Part shown: positions 50,786 to 59,679 of the stretch, piece by piece
Position numbering within the stretch: the stretch's first letter is position 1
Layout: every line of letters starts with the position of its first letter
Source of the DNA: Prochlorococcus sp. AG-412-J13
Lineage (GTDB): Bacteria; Cyanobacteriota; Cyanobacteriia; PCC-6307; Cyanobiaceae
Direction: 5' to 3'
Assembly: GCA_003214815.1 (NCBI GenBank)
Contig: QCLE01000004.1
Location: 49,874 to 113,873 of the forward strand
DNA length: 64,000 bases
Made by a program: the position numbers and the translations under genes
Notes under the pieces: generated by a model
What the model was told of the DNA's origin: nothing
Seen by the model: only the letters and a program-made list of their open reading frames with translations
The model's database searches: none

Positions 50786-51297
50786 TTTATAAAAGCAAAT
50801 AATTCACCAACAATCATTAAAACTGATAGTAATGTCAGTAATTTATATGTCCAAAGTGGTGTTATGTAAGATACTTTTTCAATGGCAGCAATTCCAGTAT
50901 TCTTGGAAACAATTAATACAAATTTTTTTAAATTTTCCAGCCTATGTGGGAGAAGAAAGTTTTCTCCTTGATAAGTATTAAAGTAATAAACTTTACTACC
51001 CTGACTAGTGGGTAAAGATTTGATTGACTTAATATCTTTCCAAAAAATCTCCCAATTCTTTTTTCCTAAGATTTTAGAAATAAAGCTAGTTTTATATGAA
51101 ATTTTATTATTACAAGTTTCTACATAATCACTTGTGATATTGATTATTAAATAAAGGCCTAAAAAGAATGTAATAGAAGAGGGAATTTTTAATCCATCAA
51201 TTGAGACAAATGGGATAGGAATTGTAAGCGCTAGATATAAACAAATTAACGAACTTTTCACAAAAAAAAGAGTTTTAAACTTTTCTATCATTTCCAA
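50782..51297 (-). CDS. conserved membrane protein, unknown function
   Basis: A 171-residue protein with two close N-terminal hydrophobic segments (SSLICLYLALTIPIPFVS and FFLGLYLIINITSDYV) and one at the C terminus (LLTLLSVLMIVGELFAF). The middle part (KNWEIFWKDIKSIKSLPTSQGSKVYYFNTYQGENFLLPHRLENLKKFV) looks like a PH-like, membrane-adjacent domain. I do not recognise a named family. Its stop overlaps the response-regulator stop by four bases, and crtISO lies 9 bases away on the same strand. Confidence 0.7.
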   Translation of the reverse strand: MEMIEKFKTLFFVKSSLICLYLALTIPIPFVSIDGLKIPSSITFFLGLYLIINITSDYVETCNNKISYKTSFISKILGKKNWEIFWKDIKSIKSLPTSQGSKVYYFNTYQGENFLLPHRLENLKKFVLIVSKNTGIAAIEKVSYITPLWTYKLLTLLSVLMIVGELFAFIN

Positions 51298-51306
51298 AGG
51301 ATCCAG

Positions 51307-52851
51307 TTAGTCTGGCAATTTAAAACTGTTTATATTTAATTGTGCTCCTATTTTATGAGCGCATGCGTAACCACTAAAAGCGACTGCATTTAGACCTTGA
51401 CCAGGGAAGCATGAATCCCCTACACAATAAAGGTTTTTAATTTTTGTAGTGTTGAAAGGCATTGGCAAAAGTCCAAGCAACTTTTTACTAGGAATTGGTC
51501 CATAACTACCTTTATATCTTCCAAGAAACTTTTTATGAGTTTTGGGAGTACCAATTTCTTTGTGATCGATATTTTGTTCAAGATGAGGAAGAATAGTTGA
51601 TATTTTTTCAACAAGAAATGAAAAGTATTTTTCTTTCTTTTGCAAATATTCTTTCCTTGATAGGCCTTCCCATTCACTCATTGATGAAGGAGTAAATGCA
51701 TGTACGATATGTTTACCTTCAGGGGCCAAAGATGAGTCTAGCAAGGTAGGGATAGAAATAAAAATTACTCCCTTTTCACTTTCTAATTCATCCCAATTCT
51801 CAACTATTATGTGATGACAATTAAAGTTTTTGCTTATTAGATTCTTTTCTACCCCAAGGTGAATAGAGACAAAAGAGGGAGAAGGTTTATATGTTTCTGA
51901 CCACTTATATTCACTTTTTGGAACGTTTTTATTCGCAATTAATCCTTTCTTTTTATCTTCAAGTCCAAATGTATCCCATCTAGTGGAATTGGATACAATA
52001 ATATCTGAGTAAATTTCTTCCCCATTTGAAAGCTTAACGCCAACTGCTTTCTCATCCTTTAAAAGGATTTCTTTCACATTGGCTTTGTATCGAATTTTGC
52101 CTCCTAATTTTTCGATTCCAGAGACCAATTTCTCTGCTATCGTTCCTACTCCCCCTTTTGGATAATTTATTCCTCCAGCATGCCTATCTGTAAACACCAT
52201 CCCCGCATTAATCATAGGAGTTTTGAGAGCTGGCATTACTGACCAACAAAAACATTCAATATCAATAAATTTTAAAAGTTCAGGGTCTTTTATAAACTTT
52301 TTGGCAACATCTCCTGCATTTACTGGCAACCATCTAGCTAATCCTAAACAGGATAATGGAGATTTAAAGAAAACTTTAAAAAGATAATTAGGATCCTCTA
52401 TTGATAAAAGAGGCATTGAATCTAAACATTTAAATACACTTGCACAAGTATCGTAAAATTTCTTGATACCTTTTTTTTCCTTGGGGAAACTAGCTGATAA
52501 TTTACTTATAAATTGCTCATAATTTTTATCTACAGAAATACTCAAGTTATTTGGGAGGTGATATTCCAGTTGCACAGGATCAGGAATAGTTTCACATTTT
52601 TCATTAACATCTTTTAGAGCACGAGTTAATAAATTGGTATAACCTTTATCTCCAAATCCAAATATCATTGAAGCACCAACATCAAAGGTATAGCCTTTTC
52701 TCTTGAAAGAGCCACCACTGCCTCCTGGAATAATGTATTTCTCGAGGACTAGGACTTTAGCTCCCTTAGCCGATAATTGTGATGCCGTTACTAACCCTCC
52801 TATTCCAGAGCCAATAACAATTGCATCGAAATTTCTTGTATTCGTTTTCAT
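51307..52851 (-). CDS. crtH: carotenoid isomerase (prolycopene isomerase)
   Basis: CrtISO turns poly-cis lycopene from the plant-type desaturases into all-trans lycopene. The 514-residue FAD protein opens with the dinucleotide motif IGSGIGGLVTASQLSAKGAKVLVLEK, then GGSGGSFKRKGYTFDVGASMIFGF, and closes with LYCVGDSCFPGQGLNAVAFSG for FAD. It is related to CrtI-like oxidases, but the GxFDxGASxxFG wording and length favour CrtISO. It is on the minus strand behind trmFO. Confidence 0.93.
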   Translation of the reverse strand: MKTNTRNFDAIVIGSGIGGLVTASQLSAKGAKVLVLEKYIIPGGSGGSFKRKGYTFDVGASMIFGFGDKGYTNLLTRALKDVNEKCETIPDPVQLEYHLPNNLSISVDKNYEQFISKLSASFPKEKKGIKKFYDTCASVFKCLDSMPLLSIEDPNYLFKVFFKSPLSCLGLARWLPVNAGDVAKKFIKDPELLKFIDIECFCWSVMPALKTPMINAGMVFTDRHAGGINYPKGGVGTIAEKLVSGIEKLGGKIRYKANVKEILLKDEKAVGVKLSNGEEIYSDIIVSNSTRWDTFGLEDKKKGLIANKNVPKSEYKWSETYKPSPSFVSIHLGVEKNLISKNFNCHHIIVENWDELESEKGVIFISIPTLLDSSLAPEGKHIVHAFTPSSMSEWEGLSRKEYLQKKEKYFSFLVEKISTILPHLEQNIDHKEIGTPKTHKKFLGRYKGSYGPIPSKKLLGLLPMPFNTTKIKNLYCVGDSCFPGQGLNAVAFSGYACAHKIGAQLNINSFKLPD

Positions 52852-52875
52852 TTTCCAGAGTCTAAGTAGCTCATT

Positions 52876-54288
52876 TTAATAAATCTCTACAAGTGTGTGA
52901 TCTTTTTCAAAACATGAATATAATATATTTTTAAACCTATTCAAGACTTCTTTAGATCTCTCTTGATAAGCTTTATACCTTAATCTTTTATCATTTATTC
53001 TGTTATTTAGTTCTGGGACCAAACCAAATGATGCAGGCATTGGCTGGAATTTATTTTTCTTCTGTTTAGACATTATTTTATTCCTATTACTGATGAAATT
53101 CATAAGAGAACCAATCATTGATTCACTTGGAAAACTTACTGTTTTTTTTCCCTTAGCTAATAAGGATGCATTTATTCCTGCAAGCAATCCCCCAGCAGCT
53201 GCAGCTGCATAACCTTCTGTTCCTGTTAGTTGACCAGCAGCGAAAAGATTTTCTCTTTTCATAAATTGCAATGTTGGTAAAAGTAATTTTGGAGACTCTA
53301 AAAATGTATTTCTATGCATTACTCCAAAACGTACAAACTCAACCTTCTCCAAACCAGGTATCATTCTAAATATTCTTTTTTGCTCTGACCATTTGAGGTT
53401 AGTTTGGAAACCAACCATATTTAATAATTTTCCTTCTAAATCTTCTTTCCGTAATTGGACAATTGCATGGGGTCTCTTTTTCAATCTATTTTCCTTATCA
53501 GTTAAATCACCCCATTTTGGATTCCACAACCCAATAGATTTCAAGGGTCCGAATCTCATTGTATCAAGTCCCCTTCTAGCAATTTCTTCAATTGGTAAAC
53601 AAGCTTCAAAGAAATTAGCAGATTCTTTTTCAAAGTCTTTTAAATTAGCTTGTTCTCCTTCTATTAGTTCATTTCTAAATTGCATATAATCATTTTTATC
53701 CATAGGACAATTAAGATAAGCTGGATCTCCTTTGTCGTATCTACTAGCTTTAAAAACAATCTCTTGATCAATAGTATCACCATAAATTATTGGGCTAGCG
53801 GCATCAAAAAAATGGCAGGCATCAATACCTGTAAAATCTTGAATCTTATAAGATAACTCATCTGAAGTTAATGGACCAGTAGCGAGGATAGTAATATTTT
53901 CTTTGCTTGGTAAATCCAGCTGTTCAAACCTCTTAATTTCGATTAAAGGATGATTAGATAAAGCTTCAGTCAAAGCACTACTAAATTTAGATCTATCAAC
54001 GGCCAAAGCGCCTCCGGCTGGAACAGAAAATTTATCTGCTGTATGAACTATCAATGAATTAAAAGCTCTTAGTTCTTGCTGCAATAAACCCGCAGCTCTA
54101 TCAGGACTTAAAGCTCCAAAACTATTGCTACAAACCAATTCTCCAAATTCACCCGTATGATGGGCTGGAGTTGATTTGACAGGTCTCATTTCAACTAATT
54201 TAACTGGTACACCAAAATTTGCTAATTGCCAAGCAGCTTCTGAACCTGCAAGACCTGCTCCAATCACTATTACTTCTTTCTCTATCAA
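52876..54288 (-). CDS. trmFO: methylenetetrahydrofolate-tRNA-(uracil-5-)-methyltransferase TrmFO
   Basis: Makes m5U54 (ribothymidine) in the tRNA T-loop using methylene-THF and FAD. The 470-residue sequence starts with [21 protein letters not shown] and has [26 protein letters not shown] (as [20 protein letters not shown]), [11 protein letters not shown], and [22 protein letters not shown] near residue 350. It shares a folate pool with FolD encoded earlier in the window. psbY ends six bases upstream on the same strand. Confidence 0.96.
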   Translation of the reverse strand: MIEKEVIVIGAGLAGSEAAWQLANFGVPVKLVEMRPVKSTPAHHTGEFGELVCSNSFGALSPDRAAGLLQQELRAFNSLIVHTADKFSVPAGGALAVDRSKFSSALTEALSNHPLIEIKRFEQLDLPSKENITILATGPLTSDELSYKIQDFTGIDACHFFDAASPIIYGDTIDQEIVFKASRYDKGDPAYLNCPMDKNDYMQFRNELIEGEQANLKDFEKESANFFEACLPIEEIARRGLDTMRFGPLKSIGLWNPKWGDLTDKENRLKKRPHAIVQLRKEDLEGKLLNMVGFQTNLKWSEQKRIFRMIPGLEKVEFVRFGVMHRNTFLESPKLLLPTLQFMKRENLFAAGQLTGTEGYAAAAAGGLLAGINASLLAKGKKTVSFPSESMIGSLMNFISNRNKIMSKQKKNKFQPMPASFGLVPELNNRINDKRLRYKAYQERSKEVLNRFKNILYSCFEKDHTLVEIY

Positions 54289-54294
54289 ATTGGA

Positions 54295-54411
54295 TTAATC
54301 CTTGCCCAAAAAGTCTCTACTGAATTGCTCTCTTGCTGGTTTTTGTATATTAAATACAACCCAAGCCAAAGCAGCAATAATTGGAGCGAAAACTACGATC
54401 GTTCTGAGCAT
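54295..54411 (-). CDS. psbY: photosystem II protein PsbY
   Basis: A 38-residue ORF beginning [20 protein letters not shown] and ending [13 protein letters not shown], with one membrane helix at residues ~4-22. It matches the single-span PSII subunit PsbY, which sits at the edge of the complex near cytochrome b559. It is shorter than common ORF cut-offs. It stands immediately ahead of trmFO in the same direction, with six bases between. Confidence 0.93.
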   Translation of the reverse strand: MLRTIVVFAPIIAALAWVVFNIQKPAREQFSRDFLGKD

Positions 54412-54587
54412 TTTAGAAATTCTATTATTTATTTAATATTCTACCTTTCAACTGTAAATTTAGAGAGAAATTTTAATTTTTTATTTCATAAGTTAAGAAT
54501 TGTTTTTCTATTGTTCAACTTGAGATAAAAAGTTGTTTTTTTTACCTTAAGAAGGGATAATTTCTTATGTACTCAATATTACAAAAT

Positions 54588-54659
54588 GGGTCGCTAGCTC
54601 AGCGGTAGAGCATCCGGCTTTTAACCGGCTGGTCCTGAGTTCGAATCTCAGGCGACCCA
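54588..54659 (+). tRNA. tRNA-Lys (UUU)
   Basis: A 72-base tRNA: acceptor GGGTCGC paired with GCGACCC, D-arm GCTCAGCGGTAGAGC, anticodon loop CTTTTAA reading UUU, T-arm CTGAGTTCGAATCTCAG, discriminator A. No CCA is encoded. It marks the start of the loose small-gene zone. Confidence 0.97.
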
Positions 54660-54660
54660 C

Positions 54661-54994
54661 ATTTTTTTAATTGAGTTCATTATTTTAAAAGTGAAAGACA
54701 ATATCTCCCAAAATTCAGATATTTCTTACTTAATCGTGTAGTTTTTAGTTATCTTACAATTTGGACTTAAATTTCAAGCAAATTCATCCTTAAATAAATC
54801 TAAGATTTTCATCAGGGTGCTCAAAAAATAAAACAATTTAAAATTTCAATTAACTTTTTATGAATCATCTGAATTTCATCTTTCAATGCTTACTGGACAA
54901 AAAGTTTTATACCACATTTGTGTAGCAATACTGTAAATAAAAAGGCGTATTTTTTACCTAAAAAAGAAACTTCGCAAAAAAACTAAAAATTACT
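54661..54994. other. intergenic stretch between tRNA-Lys and the first hli gene
   Basis: About 330 AT-rich bases without a convincing ORF on either strand. Frames are closed by frequent stops and no tRNA or long hairpin is seen. It could hold a small RNA or upstream regulatory sites for the hli gene, but nothing specific can be supported from reading alone. Confidence 0.5.
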
Positions 54995-55024
54995 TTACAA
55001 AGCTTCATAATCTCTGTTACAATA
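54995..55024 (+). promoter_or_regulatory. sigma-70-type promoter of the first hli gene
   Basis: TTTACA at 54995-55000 and TACAAT at 55019-55024 are separated by 18 bases and lie 28 bases before the hli ATG. Both boxes are close to consensus (TTGACA/TATAAT), and the spacing to the start codon leaves room for a short leader. Confidence 0.55.
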
Positions 55025-55052
55025 ATTTATATAAACATTTAACTTTTTAATT

Positions 55053-55160
55053 ATGACACCTGAAGCAGAGCGTTTTAATGGTTGGGCAGCAATGTTAGGT
55101 TTCGTTGCAGCAGTAGGCGCGTATGTAACTACTGGGCAAATCATCCCTGGTTGGTTTTAA
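55053..55160 (+). CDS. hli: high-light-inducible protein (Hli), 35 residues
   Basis: A 35-residue single-helix Hli protein. The chlorophyll-binding helix reads AERFNGWAAMLGFVAAVGAY, the ExxNGRxAMxGF pattern of the LHC superfamily with Trp in the usual Arg position; the E and N ligands are kept. It ends IIPGWF. Hli proteins bind chlorophyll and carotenoid and protect PSII during assembly and light stress; Prochlorococcus carries many copies. A promoter-like pair lies upstream. Confidence 0.93.
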   Translation: MTPEAERFNGWAAMLGFVAAVGAYVTTGQIIPGWF

Positions 55161-55338
55161 ATTTTTTTTCATCCAGAATTTAAAATATCATTTATTAGCA
55201 TCAATTATTTGATGTTTTAATAAATACCAATTATATATAAAATATCCTCAAATTCTCCCTATTTTAAGTTATGCACTGAAATTTCGGATTATATGAGGAA
55301 TTTTTTTTCCAAATTTAGATTATTTAATACTTAATTTT

Positions 55339-55458
55339 ATGGCCATAAATTACTGGCTAATAATCGAAAGAACTAACGGAAGATCTGCAATAATCAGTTT
55401 TATGGGATTAATAATAAATTACGGTTTATATAGCTGTATAGCTCAAGGCTTTCTTTAA
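55339..55458 (+). CDS. second, divergent high-light-inducible-type protein, 39 residues
   Basis: A 39-residue ORF whose helix reads IIERTNGRSAIISFMGLIIN, fitting ExxNGRxAxxxF of the Hli/LHC family. The E, N and R are kept, but the rest is unusual (Ile-Ile-Ser in place of MxGF). It follows the first hli by ~180 bases on the same strand, and a cluster of hli genes at one locus is typical. It was found by reading between the larger genes. Confidence 0.7.
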   Translation: MAINYWLIIERTNGRSAIISFMGLIINYGLYSCIAQGFL

Positions 55459-55502
55459 AAAAAACTACCGTTAATCTATTTTTTTTTACTTATTATATTA
55501 AT

Positions 55503-55631
55503 TCAAAGTTTCTTTTTATCTATATTATCCAAGCATGTAGAACATAATAGGTGACCTTTTTTACTCCAAAAAGTTTTTGTTGATCTTTCTATATCCTTTC
55601 TACATATTAAACATTTAAAAATTGGAACCAT
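55503..55631 (-). CDS. 42-residue CxxC...CxxC protein, putative zinc ribbon
   Basis: A minus-strand ORF starting MVPIFKCLICRKDIERSTKT and ending LLCSTCLDNIDKKKL. Two CxxC knuckles (C7/C10 and C30/C33) at zinc-ribbon spacing with many Lys make a small metal-binding, perhaps nucleic-acid-binding, protein. I know no named family. It sits 45 bases after the divergent hli on the opposite strand and ends ~160 bases before the porin terminator. Confidence 0.6.
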   Translation of the reverse strand: MVPIFKCLICRKDIERSTKTFWSKKGHLLCSTCLDNIDKKKL

Positions 55632-55789
55632 TATATTATAATTTTTTTTTAATATGATTTTCTATAAATATTAATACTTAAACCAAATTATATTAAGACT
55701 AAAATTTAAAGCAATACAAATAATTCAAAAGTTTCATTTTTATCTAAAATTTCTAAGTTTTAAATAATAAAATACTTAAATTAATCTAT

Positions 55790-55823
55790 AAAGAAAGACC
55801 TGCTGTTAAGCAGGTCTTTCTTT
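55790..55823 (-). terminator. strong intrinsic-type terminator of the porin gene
   Basis: AAGAAAGACCTGCT at 55791-55804 pairs perfectly with AGCAGGTCTTTCTT at 55809-55822 around the loop GTTA, a 14-bp stem (one more A-T pair extends it). It lies 24 bases after the porin stop codon on the minus strand. The T-rich arm follows the GC-rich core, as in bacterial terminators. The region shows no coding signal. Confidence 0.85.
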
Positions 55824-55846
55824 GTGTGTAAGATTTTCTAACCCTC

Positions 55847-56938
55847 TTAGAAAGAGAATGAAGACTTAACGAATATTCCTGTTAGATCATCACCAGCTTT
55901 TTCTTCTATAAATACACCTGGAGTAACTGTTAGGCCATCATTAACTGGATAAGCATAAGATGCTTCATACATCATGCGCTCTGTTACGTTATCAGCAAAG
56001 TTGCCGGCTGTTGCAGCACCAACGCTTAGAGAACCAGAACCAACTTCAGGCCATGTTAGACCAACGAAGTATCCATTTGCTTCTGTTCCAGATGTTTCTT
56101 GAGTTTCATAACCAACACTTACTGAAGGTAAACTTGCTCCATCAAAAGTGTAAGTTCCGTTAACACCCCAAGATGAAGTTTCATCAGCGGCAGCATTATC
56201 ATCAGATATGTAAGCAACAGCTACACCCCATGAATCAGCAGTATATGCAGCTTCAATACCGTAAGAGTCAGTACCTTCCTTTGTTAAGATTCCAGTGCCA
56301 GAATCAGACTTAGATGAAAGACCAGCAGCTAATGATAATCCTGAATCGAAGGCATAGCTACCAGTAGCTGTAACTCCATTACCACCTTTCTTAACAGTGT
56401 TTTTAGTACCACATTTGCTCATGTATTTTGTGAATGCACTGTATGAACAAGCTCCTGTGAATGAAGCACTGATGTCAGTATCGGCACCAACTATCATTGT
56501 TGCTCCACCTAGAGGGAAAGAGTATGTAACTCCATCAACTTGTAGTGAACTTCCAGTATCAATGCCAAATGGGTCATCAGCTGTAGCTACTGAGTCAGAA
56601 CCACTATCAATAGCTATAGATAGAGAATCATCTCCAGTGAAACTAGTTGATAAACCGATGTTGAACTCATACTCGAAGATAGTTGCTTCTGTTCCTGTAT
56701 CGCCATCGATAGCACCGATGTATGAACCAACACTGAAAGAAGCAGAAGTTGTATCTGAGAAACTACCCGCCTCAAAATTGTTTAATCTTGCTTCCAAACC
56801 ATCTACACGGCTGTTAGTAACCGCAAGTTCTTCAGCAGGGTTGAAGTCATTAATAGTAACTTCGTTTGCTGTAGCTGACATAGGCGCAAGTAAGCCTAAA
56901 GTCGCTGGTGCTACAAGCAAGCTTTTAAAAAGCTTCAT
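55847..56938 (-). CDS. outer-membrane porin (picocyanobacterial type)
   Basis: The frame extends to 56968, but the start at 56938 gives MKLFKSLLVAPATLGLLAPM with signal peptide cleaved after TANA/ATA and has GAGGA just upstream. After cleavage a short coiled segment (VTNSRVDGLEARLNNFEAG) leads into a beta-strand-rich barrel (~290 residues) with alternating aromatics and a terminal Phe (IFVKSSFSF), the outer-membrane assembly signal. The usual SLH domain of cyanobacterial porins is absent. A Cys pair (GACSYSAFTKYMSKCG) could form a loop disulfide. It should admit small solutes. Confidence 0.88.
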   Translation of the reverse strand: MKLFKSLLVAPATLGLLAPMSATANEVTINDFNPAEELAVTNSRVDGLEARLNNFEAGSFSDTTSASFSVGSYIGAIDGDTGTEATIFEYEFNIGLSTSFTGDDSLSIAIDSGSDSVATADDPFGIDTGSSLQVDGVTYSFPLGGATMIVGADTDISASFTGACSYSAFTKYMSKCGTKNTVKKGGNGVTATGSYAFDSGLSLAAGLSSKSDSGTGILTKEGTDSYGIEAAYTADSWGVAVAYISDDNAAADETSSWGVNGTYTFDGASLPSVSVGYETQETSGTEANGYFVGLTWPEVGSGSLSVGAATAGNFADNVTERMMYEASYAYPVNDGLTVTPGVFIEEKAGDDLTGIFVKSSFSF

Positions 56939-57190
56939 AAATTTCCTCACACGAAATTTAAAGTACACCTTAAGATAATGTATTTTGGCCTACAAAATCA
57001 AGTAGCAACCGCTACATTATTGAAATTTTTGTGCCAGTTTTTTAATTTATACAATACATTTAAATTTCAAACCAGACATTCGCATGTAAAAATATTATCT
57101 AAAATTAAATATATTTTTAAAATGTTTTATAAAAATTTAGTGCTTAAATTTACAAACTTGGTCTTACAAAAAAAAGGTAAGTAATGAAAT

Positions 57191-57358
57191 CTATTGAGGT
57201 TTTTTTGCTATTTTAAAAACAACCTCCTTAGTTTTATATTTCTTTTTTTTATTACCGTTTAAAGTATCCACGTACCAACCTGAAGCAAGTCTTGTATCGA
57301 TTTCCTCGTAACTCTCTATCTTATTGAGTTTATTGAGAGATTTCTTTTTATAGTCCAT
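57191..57358 (-). CDS. 55-residue basic protein, unknown
   Basis: A minus-strand ORF starting MDYKKKSLNKLNKIESYEEI and ending VVFKIAKKPQ. It is Lys-rich (about a third Lys) and contains LASGWYVDTL. There is no membrane segment. Codons run cleanly for 56 triplets in an otherwise stop-rich region, and the next genes are spaced away, so I consider it a probable small gene, possibly nucleic-acid binding by charge. No family recognised. Confidence 0.5.
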   Translation of the reverse strand: MDYKKKSLNKLNKIESYEEIDTRLASGWYVDTLNGNKKKKYKTKEVVFKIAKKPQ

Positions 57359-57587
57359 CAGAAAATATTTTTTTTTAAAAGGTTAATTTAAAATATAGCA
57401 CTAAAAAAATTTTTTACCTTCATGATTTTAATTTTGAAAAAAGATAATTAAGTCATTTGCAACTATCAATAACTCCCTGATTTTCCGAAATCTTTAGAAA
57501 ATAAAAAAAAATGCGGGATTTAACCTCAAAAAAAAAAATTCTTAGTTATATTTTCCAAAACAATAAACCTGAGGAGCACAAGGTAAA

Positions 57588-57692
57588 ATGACTCAAATAA
57601 ATTTTATTGTGAATTCTTTGCCTAGAGATTTAACAGAATTTGCTTTTTTCTTAGTAGTAGGATTTACAGCTGGATCAATGGGCTTGATCTAA
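57588..57692 (+). CDS. 34-residue single-helix membrane protein, unknown
   Basis: The ORF starts MTQINFIVNSLPRDLTEFAF and ends FTAGSMGLI. Residues ~17-33 are one hydrophobic helix, and AAGG lies just before ATG, with GAGGAG further up, which supports translation. Its size is that of small photosynthetic subunits (Psb/Pet/Ndh), but it matches none of those I know by heart, so no function is claimed. Confidence 0.55.
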   Translation: MTQINFIVNSLPRDLTEFAFFLVVGFTAGSMGLI

Positions 57693-57772
57693 CACAATTA
57701 AATCTATCAAAAAATATACAGTTTCATATTTTTTTAAATTATTCCAGTCTACCTAAATATTTTCTTAATAAC

Positions 57773-58291
57773 TTAAAAAGAAACAATAGATTCAACTGCA
57801 AAATCAAATTTTGATCTTCCACAAAGTTCTATTAATTCAACGACAGTTATTAAACCAGATATACTTTTACCCTTTTTCTTAATTAACTTGGCAACACAAT
57901 CAACTGTTCCACCAGTAGCCAATAGATCATCGACAATCGCATAAGTTTTAAACTTTTTAAGAGCGTCCATTTGTATTGATAAAGAATCTTTGCCATATTC
58001 CAAAGAATAGTTTTCTTTAATTAATTCCCCGGGAAGTTTTCCAGGCTTTCTTGCAACTATCATTGGTTTTGATGCCTGAAGTGAAATTGCTGAGCCAAAA
58101 ATAAAACCTCTAGCCTCTATTGAGATTATCGCCTCACAATTTCTTATTACTTGATTTGAAGACATTCTGGTGATTAGTTCCCTAAAAACTTCAGTATCTT
58201 GAATTATTCCAAGCAAGTCTTTAAAAGCTATACCTTTTTGAGGAAAATCATAATATGTTTTTATCAAACTCTTTAATTTTTTCATAAACAA
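57773..58291 (-). CDS. apt: adenine phosphoribosyltransferase
   Basis: Salvages adenine with PRPP (made by Prs, also in this window) to AMP. The 172-residue protein has KGIAFKDLLGII, the SIEARGFIFGSAIS segment, KPGKLPGELIKENYSLEYG and the PRPP loop AIVDDLLATGGTVD. The frame starts MFMKKLKSL; the second Met (58285) is equally acceptable. Size and motif order match bacterial Apt. Confidence 0.95.
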   Translation of the reverse strand: MFMKKLKSLIKTYYDFPQKGIAFKDLLGIIQDTEVFRELITRMSSNQVIRNCEAIISIEARGFIFGSAISLQASKPMIVARKPGKLPGELIKENYSLEYGKDSLSIQMDALKKFKTYAIVDDLLATGGTVDCVAKLIKKKGKSISGLITVVELIELCGRSKFDFAVESIVSF

Positions 58292-58627
58292 AATTTAAAT
58301 AATATTTTTGATAGTAATTCTTAAATAGAATTTAGAACTAAGATATTTCCATTGGTTGATAAAAAATTAAAAAAGTAAATTTTTTAGGGTTTATAAAGAA
58401 GAATTTAAAATCTCAATCGTCAAAATAAAGACAAAACATTTACCAAATTGGTCTTAATAAAACTTTTTCATGAAATGATGTCTTAATCACCTTACGAGAT
58501 GCAACTATGAAGTAGGTGCTGTAATTTAGTGCACTTTAATCAGAATTAAATAACGTATTTGCGAAATAAATAAGCTAAGAATTTTTTAGAATACATAATT
58601 AAATTGTTATTTCGCTCATAGCAAGAA
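58292..58627. other. intergenic stretch between apt and the split surface-protein gene
   Basis: About 335 bases, AT-rich, with no ORF of note on either strand and no clear hairpin. It holds the divergent promoters of apt and of the downstream gene. No RNA gene is recognised. Confidence 0.5.
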
Positions 58628-59476
58628 ATGAAAAGGTCTAGTTACTTATTAATGTTATTTCCACTTTTAATTGGAGGGATTCAAACTGCAAATTCTGAAG
58701 TGATTGTTCAGGCCAATACAAAACCCTCTCTCACGACCCTTTTACATCGCGAGAAATGGATTAGCTCCAGTATTACGGAGAGTGGATTAGATGACTATGA
58801 ATTTAACGTAGATTTCAATTGTTCAATATCAAAAACTTATGATGGAAATATTAATAATGAAACAGAGGACAAGACATTAATTTGGGGTTGCATTAATGCT
58901 TTATCAGACTCAGTAGGGGCATCTAAAAGTTCAAGTTCTAATTCCTCCTACACAGATTCTGTTGCAACAATTAATAGATTAGGAGAGGGAGTTGCAGCTT
59001 CTACTTCTTTAACAACTGCTTTAAAAATACTTCCTAAAACATAAAAGTAATCTAGATTAACTTGTGGTATTGGAACAGGCGCATACAGTAGTAAATATGC
59101 AGTTGGTTATGGTTTTGCTTCTAAGCTAAATGGTAGGGTTGATGTTAATGCTGGAGGATCTTATGTTTTTGGTGGATCTAAATCTTATGTAGGAGGAACA
59201 TTAGATAGCGGTGTTCTAAAAGCAGGTTTTGTTTTTAAATTAGGAGAACTGAATAAAGACACTCAAATAAGTTTTAATGACAAAAAAATATTTGATAAAA
59301 AATTATCAACTCCTGAGAAAAATAATAAAAATTTAAATACAGAATTAAATTTATCAAAGGTTAGAAATAATGAGATAATTTCGCAAAAATCAAAACTGTT
59401 GGCAAGGTTAGAAATCTTAGAGAATATTGCCTTGAAATTTCAAGTAAATTCAGCTGTAATATTAATGTCTAAATAA
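58628..59476 (+). pseudogene. YadA-anchor-like surface protein, split by two in-frame stop codons
   Basis: The first open part (58628-59044, 138 residues) starts with a signal peptide (MKRSSYLLMLFPLLIGGIQT) and ends in RLGEGVAASTSLTTALKILPKT. TAA at 59042 and again at 59048 interrupt the frame, yet the same frame then runs open to TAA 59474-59476 and reads LTCGIGTGAYSSKYAVGYGF and GGSYVFGG, VLKAGFVFKLGE, a YadA-type membrane-anchor pattern, and finally a coiled-coil tail. The downstream part has no nearby start. Two substitutions in a formerly intact gene are the simplest explanation; readthrough or assembly error are alternatives. Confidence 0.65.
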
Positions 59477-59605
59477 GATTAAAGTCGTAAAAAAAGTGCT
59501 AAGAAAATGTTCTCGATCAAATTTTAAACCGAAAAGTGCTTTTTTATAAAAATTTTTGAAATTAAGGCTTTTATAGATGACTGTTATGAACTAATATCTA
59601 ATGAG

Positions 59606-59679
59606 CGGGGCGTGGCGCAGCTTGGTAGCGCGGGTGCTTTGGGAGCACTAGGTCGCAGGTTCGAATCCTGTCGCCCCGA
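59606..59679 (+). tRNA. tRNA-Pro (UGG)
   Basis: A 74-base tRNA: acceptor CGGGGCG paired with CGCCCCG, D-arm with CGCAGCTTGGTAGCGC, anticodon loop TTTGGGA reading UGG, T-arm GCAGGTTCGAATCCTGT, discriminator A. Its 3' end abuts the island, as expected for a tRNA used as an integration site. Confidence 0.96.

Noticed and set aside
54325..54528. Plus-strand frame over psbY
   Set aside because: Antisense to an unmistakable psbY; no support of its own.
56397..56978. Long plus-strand frame antisense to the porin gene
   Set aside because: A shadow of the porin's low-complexity Ser/Thr/Gly codons; the porin frame has signal peptide, strand pattern and terminal Phe.
56978..57184. Plus-strand frame upstream of the porin
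   Set aside because: Lies in the porin promoter region, has a random hydrophobic/aromatic composition and no ribosome-binding site.
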